From Rossellomorea vietnamensis (GTDB lineage Bacteria > Bacillota > Bacilli > Bacillales > Bacillaceae_B), in assembly GCF_008180615.1 (NCBI RefSeq), contig NZ_VTEH01000005.1:138554-202553 (forward strand): 64,000 nucleotides of DNA, read 5' to 3'. Position 1 is the first letter of the stretch, and each line of letters opens with the position of its first letter. This document shows, piece after piece, positions 58,196 to 64,000 of this stretch. A program made the position numbers and the translations under genes. The notes under the pieces are model-generated. The model was not told the origin of the DNA. It did no database searches and was given only the letters and a program-made list of their open reading frames with translations.

Positions 58196-59092
58196 ATGGC
58201 AGAACTGGCACCTAACACAGGTGAAATAAAACATAAAGAGGCAGAAGAGACAATCTCTCCATGGAAAGAAGCCTGGAAAAGCTTCCGGAAGAATAAAACA
58301 GCCCTTGTCGGGTCCTTGATAGTCCTATTCTTCGTTATTCTGGCAGTGACAGGTCCTCTTATCGCACCGCAGGGAATTAATGAGCAGGATATGGCCAAAA
58401 GGCTGCAGGCTCCTTCTGCGGAACATTGGCTTGGGACGGATGATTTTGGACGTGATATCCTCTCCAGGATCATCCATGGTGCAAGGATTTCACTGACGGT
58501 AGGTTTCTTCGCTGTAGTGGGGTCAGCCGTGGCGGGAAGTATATTGGGTATTGTGGCCGGTTACTATGGAAGATGGGTGGATACCATCATATCGAGGATA
58601 TTTGATATCCTGCTGGCTTTCCCGAGTATCCTTCTTGCTATAGCAGTAGTCGCAGCATTGGGGCCATCACTAAGGAATGCCCTCATTGCCATTGCGATCA
58701 TCAATATACCGAACTTTGGCCGGTTGATCCGCTCTCGGGTGCTGAGTGTAAAACAGGAGGAATACGTAATGGCTGCCAAAGCTATTGGGATGAGTGACAA
58801 AAGGATCCTTTTCAGCCACGTCCTTCCCAACAGTATGGCGCCGATAATTGTTCAAGGAACCCTGGCAATTGCAACAGCCATCCTGGAAGCCGCAGCTCTT
58901 GGCTTCCTCGGCCTAGGCGCACAGCCACCGGATCCCGAGTGGGGGAAAATGCTGTCAGATGCAAGAAGGTACATGCTTGACGCTCCTTGGACTATGATCT
59001 TCCCAGGGCTCGCCATTATGTTGACAGTACTAGGGTTCAACCTAATGGGAGACGGCCTGCGGGATGCGCTGGATCCTAAGATGAAGAACTAA
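58196..59092 (+). CDS. Peptide ABC importer permease (DppC/OppC type)
   Basis: A 298-residue membrane protein with a long cytoplasmic N-terminus (EAWKSFRKNKTALVGSLI is the OppC-N motif) and six helices. The motif HWLGTDDFGRDILSRIIHGA is diagnostic, and the EAA loop is EYVMAAKAIGMSDKRILFSH. It ends DGLRDALDPKMKN. ATG 58196 follows AGAGAGGTG. It is last in the operon, with a terminator at 59137-59172. Confidence 0.93.
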   Translation: MAELAPNTGEIKHKEAEETISPWKEAWKSFRKNKTALVGSLIVLFFVILAVTGPLIAPQGINEQDMAKRLQAPSAEHWLGTDDFGRDILSRIIHGARISLTVGFFAVVGSAVAGSILGIVAGYYGRWVDTIISRIFDILLAFPSILLAIAVVAALGPSLRNALIAIAIINIPNFGRLIRSRVLSVKQEEYVMAAKAIGMSDKRILFSHVLPNSMAPIIVQGTLAIATAILEAAALGFLGLGAQPPDPEWGKMLSDARRYMLDAPWTMIFPGLAIMLTVLGFNLMGDGLRDALDPKMKN

Positions 59093-59136
59093 AATTATTG
59101 AAGCAGCTGCTTTGCATTGAATCCCGCATAATCAAG

Positions 59137-59172
59137 AGAGACCAACTCTTATAGATTTGGTCTCTTTTTTTA
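59137..59172 (+). terminator. Peptide importer operon terminator
   Basis: AGAGACCAA (59137-59145) and TTGGTCTCT (59157-59165) form a 9-bp stem, then TTTTTTT. Confidence 0.92.
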
Positions 59173-59205
59173 TTTTGAGGATGTGTATTCCTATGAGTGG
59201 TCGAG

Positions 59206-59362
59206 ATGGACCCCTAGGTGCCCATTTTTTAAGGAATCCGGTAGTTTAGGTCGTTAAGAGCCAGTCTAGGTGCCCTTTTTGAAGGGGATTCCATAGTTTA
59301 AGTCGTTAAGAACCGGTCTAGGTGCCCTTTTGGACAGGAATCCCGTTGTTTAGGTCGTCAAG
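59206..59362. repeat. 52-bp tandem array A5 (3 units, CTAGGTGCCC)
   Basis: CTAGGTGCCC begins at 59214, 59266 and 59318, exactly 52 bp apart. Later words in each unit are AGGAATCCGG/GGGATTCC/AGGAATCCCG and TTTAGGTCGTTAAG. The order and spacing match the array A3 unit at 43.5-43.9 kb, so A5 is a small diverged member of that family. It ends about 70 bp before the ECF sigma promoter. Confidence 0.88.
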
Positions 59363-59432
59363 CCCTCCTGGATTATCCGAACCATCCTCTTATATTTCAT
59401 TAAGTCTGTTAATTCTTTAAAATAATTAAATA

Positions 59433-59462
59433 TGAAACGTTTTTGAACTGCTCCTGCTCTAA
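59433..59462 (+). promoter_or_regulatory. ECF-type autoregulatory promoter
   Basis: TGAAAC at 59433-59438, followed by GTTTTT within the 17-bp spacer, then GCTCTAA at 59456-59462. TGAAAC(N16-17)CGTC is the pattern of Bacillus ECF sigma promoters. It is 25 bp before the sigma gene, implying autoregulation. Confidence 0.6.
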
Positions 59463-59487
59463 TATATAGAAAGGAGGGGAAATAGAC

Positions 59488-60012
59488 TTGAATTATATCG
59501 ACAAAGTATCTAAAGCAAAAAAAGGAGATAAAAAGGCATTTCAAGATTTATTAGCAGAAGAGAAGACAAAGCTCTATAAAATAGCCTATATATATATGAA
59601 GAATGAAGATGAGGCATTAGAAGTATTTCAGGAAACAGTGTGTAAGGCTTTATCCTCGATCCATACGCTTCGGGAAAACAAATATTTCTACACTTGGATT
59701 ACTAAAATACTTATAAACACAGCGATTAAGGAGCTTCAGAAAAAGAAAAAGGTCATTCCGATGGAACAAGAGGCTCTTTTAAGCAACACAAAAGCGGAAT
59801 ATCAGGCAGAAATAAATACTGATATTTTGGAAGCTATTAAACTGATGGAAGAAAGGTATAAAACGGTATTGATTCTTCGGTATTACAAAGATTATTCAAT
59901 CAAGCAGATTGCAGAGATTCTGCAATATCCCGAGGGAACTGTCAAGACAAATATCCATCGTGGATTGGGGTTGCTGAGAGTCCAATTGGAGGAGGAATGT
60001 GTAAATGAGTAA
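59488..60012 (+). CDS. ECF-type RNA polymerase sigma factor
   Basis: A 174-residue sigma-70 family protein with only regions 2 and 4. Region 2: LYKIAYIYMKNEDEALEVFQ, with the -10 recognition helix FYTWITKILINTA. Region 4: YKTVLILRYYKDYSIKQIAE and YPEGTVKTNIHRGL, a helix-turn-helix for the -35. The start is TTG 59488 with AAAGGAGGGG upstream. It overlaps the next gene by 8 bp. It resembles the SigV/SigI-like group, but I could not assign a specific sigma. A matching promoter precedes it. Confidence 0.92.
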   Translation: MNYIDKVSKAKKGDKKAFQDLLAEEKTKLYKIAYIYMKNEDEALEVFQETVCKALSSIHTLRENKYFYTWITKILINTAIKELQKKKKVIPMEQEALLSNTKAEYQAEINTDILEAIKLMEERYKTVLILRYYKDYSIKQIAEILQYPEGTVKTNIHRGLGLLRVQLEEECVNE

Positions 60013-60754
60013 AACATTTCCTGATTTTAAAAATGAAATGGAGAAAATTAATGTCCCTGTTGAAAAGCTGGATCAAATTATAGATAACGCTCTGAATAAG
60101 TCAACACCAATGAAGAGAAAAAGTGTAAAAAAACCAATTGTCGCAGCGGCAATTGCTTCTCTAGTGGTAATTGGAGGTTTGTCTATCCCTTCAATACAAG
60201 CTGGATTGGAAGGTATTTTTGAGGTATCCCAATATAGATATAGTGAACAAGAATCAAGCTCTTTTGGATACGGTTTCCTAGAAACAGGAGTAACAAGGGA
60301 GGAAGTATTTAATTCTCTAGTAAAGATGGAGGAAACATATAAGATGGATATTCCTTTCCCAACAAAGGTTTGGGATATTGAGTCTCGTTCAGAAAATGAT
60401 GAGTTTAGAGCAGGTCTGAATGAAGAAGGAGAGTTTATTTCTTACAGTTTCGATCAAGAAATACATGAAAAATCTGAGGAGCCAAGATTTGCTGTAAGCG
60501 CAATTAAGGCATCTGACGCCAAAGTCAAATTCGATGCAGAGACATTGAATGGAACTGCGATTAATAAGGAAATAATCATTAACGATACTAAAGCTGTTTT
60601 GTATGGTGTTGATACCCTTTCTTATTCCGTTTATTTAGAAAAAGAGGGGTGGAAATTTATTATCAATATGACTGAGAAAAATGATAAGGTAAGAACCGGT
60701 TTGACCCCTGAAAAAGAAATGCAGTTGATAGAGGTTGCCGAGAGCATTCAGTAA
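60005..60754 (+). CDS. Probable anti-sigma factor, single-pass membrane protein
   Basis: A 249-residue protein. Residues about 1-40 are cytoplasmic and helical (DQIIDNALNKSTPMKRKSVK), then one transmembrane helix at about 43-62 (IVAAAIASLVVIGGLSIPSI), and a large extracellular domain. There is no zinc-binding HxxxCxxC motif. The layout and 8-bp overlap with the ECF gene are those of RsiV/DUF4179-type anti-sigma proteins. The signal is unknown. GGAGGAGG precedes ATG 60005. Terminator 60797-60838. Confidence 0.75.
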   Translation: MSKTFPDFKNEMEKINVPVEKLDQIIDNALNKSTPMKRKSVKKPIVAAAIASLVVIGGLSIPSIQAGLEGIFEVSQYRYSEQESSSFGYGFLETGVTREEVFNSLVKMEETYKMDIPFPTKVWDIESRSENDEFRAGLNEEGEFISYSFDQEIHEKSEEPRFAVSAIKASDAKVKFDAETLNGTAINKEIIINDTKAVLYGVDTLSYSVYLEKEGWKFIINMTEKNDKVRTGLTPEKEMQLIEVAESIQ

Positions 60755-60796
60755 GAAACAGTTACTCAATTAAAAGAAGAACACTTATCTCGAAAT

Positions 60797-60838
60797 AAAA
60801 AAGGGTGAGTTTATCCAGCAGGATAACTCGCCTTTTTT
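60797..60838 (+). terminator. Terminator after the sigma/anti-sigma operon
   Basis: AAAAAAGG-G-TGAGTTTATCC pairs with GGATAACTC-G-CCTTTTTT around AGCA. Strong, with T6. Confidence 0.93.
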
Positions 60839-60883
60839 GTTGAATTTCACATTATAAGTTCAAATCAAATAAGAGGTGATAGG

Positions 60884-61306
60884 ATGGCAATAAAAGGACT
60901 TAATCATTTGTTGTTTTCAGTGTCTAATTTAGAGTGTTCTATCAAATTTTATAAAAATGTTTTTGATGCAAAGTTGTTGGTGAAGGGGAGAAGCACGGCC
61001 TACTTTGATTTAAATGGAATCTGGCTTGCCCTGAATGAGGAAAGCGGCATTCCTCGGAAAGAGATCAGCCAATCATACACTCACATAGCCTTTTCAATAG
61101 AAGAATCAGAGTATGAGAGGATGTACTTAAAATTAAAAGAATTGAACGTAAACATCTTGCCAGGACGCCCGAGAGACGAAAGGGATAAAAAGTCTATTTA
61201 CTTTACCGATCCCGATGGGCATAAGTTTGAATTTCATACAGGGGCTTTACAAGACAGGCTAAACTTCTATAAAAAGGACAAAACCCATATGGAGTTTTAC
61301 GATTAG
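60884..61306 (+). CDS. fosB: Metallothiol transferase FosB (fosfomycin resistance)
   Basis: A 140-residue vicinal-oxygen-chelate enzyme adding bacillithiol to fosfomycin. The metal ligands are H8 (GLNHLLFS), H67 (SYTHIAFS) and E116 (HKFEFHTG). The sequence follows B. subtilis FosB closely ([38 protein letters not shown]). ATG 60884 follows AAGAGGTGATAGG. It lies after the ECF operon terminator; in B. subtilis fosB is under ECF sigma-W, so control by the neighbouring sigma is possible but its own promoter was not identified. Confidence 0.93.
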   Translation: MAIKGLNHLLFSVSNLECSIKFYKNVFDAKLLVKGRSTAYFDLNGIWLALNEESGIPRKEISQSYTHIAFSIEESEYERMYLKLKELNVNILPGRPRDERDKKSIYFTDPDGHKFEFHTGALQDRLNFYKKDKTHMEFYD

Positions 61307-61340
61307 TTAAATAAATCACTATTTTGTGGAGTGGTGAATA

Positions 61341-61718
61341 TTGAAGAAATTATTGATAGCAGTGTTTTTGATTTTCTTCTTGTTTCTTGGCTTTGTTACC
61401 TTAAGATTTGGAAGTGCTTTGACTCAAGAAGGCAATCCTGTTCCTTACTTAGCTGCCATTGGACAATATGAGTTATCAAATAATGGGTATCATGAAGTAC
61501 TAAGAACTACAAATAGAATAAGATACATTTCCGAGTTTGAGGATAAGTACCCGTTGGGGATGGCGATAGAATACATGGAATCGTTGGGCTGGGAATTTAA
61601 AGAGCAGATCGGCTCAGGCCTTATATTTGAAAAAGGTGGAGACACCATCACAATTGAAACCAGACAATATTCAAAGCATTATTTTATATGGGATATTCCG
61701 AAAGAGATATTGAACTAA
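61341..61718 (+). CDS. Small membrane-anchored or secreted protein, unknown
   Basis: A 125-residue protein starting at TTG 61341 (GGAGTGGTG upstream). Residues 3-22 (LLIAVFLIFFLFLGFVTLRF) are a signal-anchor. The rest is a small polar domain (MAIEYMESLGWEFKEQIGSG, FEKGGDTITIETRQYSKHYF). No family recognised. It lies between fosB and the Nif3-like gene, in one direction, with 34- and 40-bp gaps, so an operon of the three is likely. Confidence 0.7.
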   Translation: MKKLLIAVFLIFFLFLGFVTLRFGSALTQEGNPVPYLAAIGQYELSNNGYHEVLRTTNRIRYISEFEDKYPLGMAIEYMESLGWEFKEQIGSGLIFEKGGDTITIETRQYSKHYFIWDIPKEILN

Positions 61719-61758
61719 AAGAGGCAGAACTTTTACATCAATCTAAGGAGTGTGTTAT

Positions 61759-62673
61759 TTGGAAAATTTAAAGGATATAGCAGATCGTTTGGATGAAGAG
61801 TTTCAAATTAGAAGCTTTGGGAAAGACCCTGCTTTTAGCAGGTTCATCCCTCAGGTGTATGAGGGGAGGGTGAATTGGAGAGAGAAGTTCGAACCCGAGT
61901 TCAACGAGTTATTCAATGGATTAATGATAAAAGGGGACCAGGAAGTTAATAATGTTTTTTTAGCCGTTTTTCCTGCGAATGAAGTCTTAGAAAAGTTCAT
62001 TGAAGATGGAGAAGCTGGTGACCTGTTGTTTATGCATCATCCTTTATTGATGGAGTGCGGAGATCCGAATGGTGACTGGGGAAGAGGTTTTGTACCTATT
62101 GAAGAGAGCTTAATGGACGTAATTAGAAGTAAAGGACTTTCTGTATATACATGTCACGCTCCAATGGATCATCATAAAACGTTAGGAACCAGCCAAGCGA
62201 TTGCAGAGGCATTGAAAGTGGAAATAACGGAACGGTTTATACATAGTCCTGAACATGGCGACATTGGAATAATAGGTGATGTTGAACCAACACAATTAGA
62301 AGACTTCATAGAGCAGCTTAAAAGTATTTTTAATATACCTTATGTGGATTTTGAGGGACAGAGAAACGAAGTGGAAAGAGTAGCTATTGTCGCTGGCTGC
62401 GGGGATAAGACCCAATGGATGAGGCTGGCGGAGGACAAAGGAGTGGATACATACATTTCAGGAGAAATTCACTGCCATATTGACAATGATTATGGAAGAA
62501 AGAGATTTGAGGAAGTAAAAAAGTACGCAAATCACACAGAAATGTCATTAATCGGTGTTTCTCATTCTGCTTCTGAATATTTAGTTAAGAAAACGTTGAT
62601 GTATTCTTGGTTCCAGAAGAACTTTGAATTGGATAATATTTATCTTTTACCGCAAAAAAGATGGTGGTTGTAA
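61759..62673 (+). CDS. Nif3-like dinuclear-metal-centre protein
   Basis: A 304-residue protein of the NIF3/YqfO family. Metal-binding histidines appear in LLFMHHPLLMECG, YTCHAPMDHH and VSHSASEY, with DTYISGEIHCHID between them. The family forms toroidal hexamers with two metals per subunit and a poorly defined hydrolase role. TTG 61759 (AAGGAG 8 bp upstream) is preferred over GTG 61750, which overlaps the site. It differs from the usual NIF3 start by a longer N-terminal segment (KDIADRLDEEFQIRSFGK). Terminator 62681-62717. Confidence 0.85.
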   Translation: MENLKDIADRLDEEFQIRSFGKDPAFSRFIPQVYEGRVNWREKFEPEFNELFNGLMIKGDQEVNNVFLAVFPANEVLEKFIEDGEAGDLLFMHHPLLMECGDPNGDWGRGFVPIEESLMDVIRSKGLSVYTCHAPMDHHKTLGTSQAIAEALKVEITERFIHSPEHGDIGIIGDVEPTQLEDFIEQLKSIFNIPYVDFEGQRNEVERVAIVAGCGDKTQWMRLAEDKGVDTYISGEIHCHIDNDYGRKRFEEVKKYANHTEMSLIGVSHSASEYLVKKTLMYSWFQKNFELDNIYLLPQKRWWL

Positions 62674-62680
62674 TATAAAA

Positions 62681-62717
62681 ACAGAGAGCTTGGATTAACA
62701 ATATCCAAGCTCTCTGT
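62681..62717. terminator. Bidirectional terminator after the Nif3-like gene
   Basis: ACAGAGAGCTTGGAT (62681-62695) and ATCCAAGCTCTCTGT (62703-62717) form a perfect 15-bp stem. The minus side reads TTTTATATTAC, serving the convergent ygaE-type gene. Confidence 0.88.
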
Positions 62718-62753
62718 CTATTAAGTTTGTATTGAATACTCACAAGTATGCTA

Positions 62754-63839
62754 TTAATACTCCTCAGTCTCCCTGACAGTCACTTCATTCTCTTCCTTAT
62801 GATAAGACTGGAAGCTTGTAATCAGTGTATCAAGATGTTCCAGTTGTTCATCATACTCAAAGATAGCAGAGAAGATATGAAGGATGTGGAAAGTGTTAAT
62901 GTCACTTTCATTATAAGATTTATTGATTTCGTCCATAAACAGGTTCATCATTTCACGTCTGTTTAAGCAGACGGTATTGGTATGCTCATTATCCTGGATC
63001 GTGTGCATTTTACCTATAAACCGGAGCAGCTGCTGCTCGTGGTATGTCAACAGGCAGTCAAGCTGTTCTGTTATCGAAGCTCTCAGCTTCTCTGGGAGGT
63101 GATTGAGTTCATTTTCATAACGGTTCAGGCGTTTAAGGATTTCAAAACTTCTTCTTGCAGCTGAGATCATTTGCCTGTAAATGACGAGCTTCCGGCTTTT
63201 CGCTATATCACTTGATTTAAGATAGTTTCTTTCTTCTTTATATAGTAGATACAGCTGTTCACTCTTGGTTAATCGTTCTCTAATTTTCTCAAAGTCTTTC
63301 TTCAAAAGGTGGAAGTCGGATGAATGCCTGTTGCTCAAGCGGATCCATTTTAAAATCTCTTCTGTGATGTCTTCTATCTTATGGTAGAGCTTTGTTTCAT
63401 ATTTTGGTGGAATAAAAATCAAGTTGACCACAAAGGAAGCGAATACCCCTGTCATGATAGTTGAAAATCGAATAAGCGAGAATTGTATGAAATCATCCTG
63501 CGGTGCTTCCATGATGGCGATCAGAGTAACAAGTGCAAGTCCGATGGTGTTTTCAAGTTTCAGTTTTAAAATAATTAAGATTGCAATAATGGCAGCCAGT
63601 CCTACAACGAGTATATTGTGGCCAAATAAGAGCACAAGCAGGACGGCAAGAGCAGCACCGATTAAGTTCGCTTGTATTTGTTCAATAATAGTGAGGTATG
63701 ACCGGTAAATGGTCGGCTGAATAGCAAACACCGCCGCAATCCCGGCAAAAACAGGGTTGGGGAAGTTAAGCATATCTGCCACAAGCAAAGCGAGTACAAT
63801 TGCAACCCCGGTTTTGAAAATACGGGCACCTAGCTTCAT
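62754..63839 (-). CDS. ygaE: Aromatic-acid-exporter-family membrane protein (YgaE-like)
   Basis: A 361-residue protein. The first 145 residues hold about five close-packed helices (TGVAIVLALLVADMLNF, GAALAVLLVLLFGHNILVVG, IAILIILKLKLENTIGLAL), the ArAE_1/FUSC-like exporter domain. The remaining 215 residues are a soluble helical domain (KLVIYRQMISAARRSFEILK, HILHIFSAIFEYDEQLEHL). ATG 63839 follows GGAAAGGATAT on the minus strand. It matches the YgaE position in the yga cluster of B. subtilis. The exported substrate is unknown. Confidence 0.82.
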   Translation of the reverse strand: MKLGARIFKTGVAIVLALLVADMLNFPNPVFAGIAAVFAIQPTIYRSYLTIIEQIQANLIGAALAVLLVLLFGHNILVVGLAAIIAILIILKLKLENTIGLALVTLIAIMEAPQDDFIQFSLIRFSTIMTGVFASFVVNLIFIPPKYETKLYHKIEDITEEILKWIRLSNRHSSDFHLLKKDFEKIRERLTKSEQLYLLYKEERNYLKSSDIAKSRKLVIYRQMISAARRSFEILKRLNRYENELNHLPEKLRASITEQLDCLLTYHEQQLLRFIGKMHTIQDNEHTNTVCLNRREMMNLFMDEINKSYNESDINTFHILHIFSAIFEYDEQLEHLDTLITSFQSYHKEENEVTVRETEEY

Positions 63840-64000
63840 TTTTTATATCCTTTCCAGTGTGTTTATTTTTGTGGGTAACACTGTAGCAACCTTTTAAAAA
63901 TAGATGACTATATAGTAGATTTAACACAATGAGAGAATGCTAAACAGTTTTTCTTATCTGCAGGGCAATAAATACTTGTCTATTAGGGTGTTTTCTCTTT

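Overview
The window reads as chromosomal DNA of an endospore-forming Bacillaceae (Bacillus sensu lato). The evidence is the small acid-soluble spore protein genes sspK and sspE, the spore-cortex deacetylase gene pdaA, strong AAGGAGG-type ribosome binding sites with frequent TTG/GTG starts, and long stretches in the gene order of the Bacillus subtilis yfk, yfj, yfh and yga regions. No rRNA, tRNA, CRISPR array or prophage was seen. Species cannot be fixed from the sequence alone; the amount of intergenic repeat DNA suggests a relative of B. subtilis rather than B. subtilis itself.

Layout. 1-2400: end of a 52-bp tandem array, aminopeptidase ampS (minus) and a large 52-bp array. 2815-9523: a surface-glycan locus (REC-domain protein, membrane HEAT-repeat protein, processive family-2 glycosyltransferase) convergent with a 1033-residue secreted glycosidase. 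9697-11549: nsrR and hmp, divergent, with an NsrR operator. 11832-17827: small genes, a chemotaxis receptor, motAB and an AGCS amino-acid symporter. 18292-20591: FAD monooxygenase and methyltransferase in one operon. 20693-30799: yfk-type block (yfkM, yfkK, YtxH, YihY, zosA, MFS, OsmC, ydaG, yfkD, SE1561). 31150-33019: a GNAT acetyltransferase gene split by a tnpB-only IS605-family element. 33148-38292: class I fumarase, pdaA, AlkA-type glycosylase and RumA-type methyltransferase. 39301-52903: yfh/yga block (yfhD, yfhE, yfhF, recX, yfhH, sspK, yfhJ, yfhP, mutY, yfhS, fabL, sspE, ygaB, ygaC, ygaD). 53382-59092: five-gene peptide ABC importer. 59488-62673: ECF sigma factor with probable anti-sigma, fosB, a small membrane protein and a Nif3-like protein. 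62754-63839: ygaE-type membrane protein.

The most unusual content lies between the genes. At least five, probably six, separate intergenic tandem arrays share a unit length of 52 or 53 bp, about five turns of B-DNA, although their sequences fall into three or four families. In the two largest families each unit carries a dyad of 6-bp arms around a 13-bp centre (GGTCTC/GAGACC or GTAYCC/GGGTAC). In most arrays the phase is kept to the base over 8-22 units while the sequence drifts. The 53-bp array has no stop codon in any frame of its minus strand and so produces long spurious reading frames. Other dispersed repeats are two inverted-repeat-bounded (MITE-like) elements, three copies of a GCGCCTAGCCCC palindromic element, one copy of a GC-rich Bacillus-type intergenic repeat, and three GGGACWGTCCC palindromes. 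A cluster of DnaA-box-like 9-mers lies near 39.2 kb.

Functionally the genes cover stress defence (hmp/nsrR, yfkM, ydaG, yfkD, OsmC, fosB, ECF sigma), DNA repair (recX, mutY, AlkA-type), spore biology (sspK, sspE, pdaA, yfh small genes), motility, envelope glycan, lipid synthesis (fabL) and transport.
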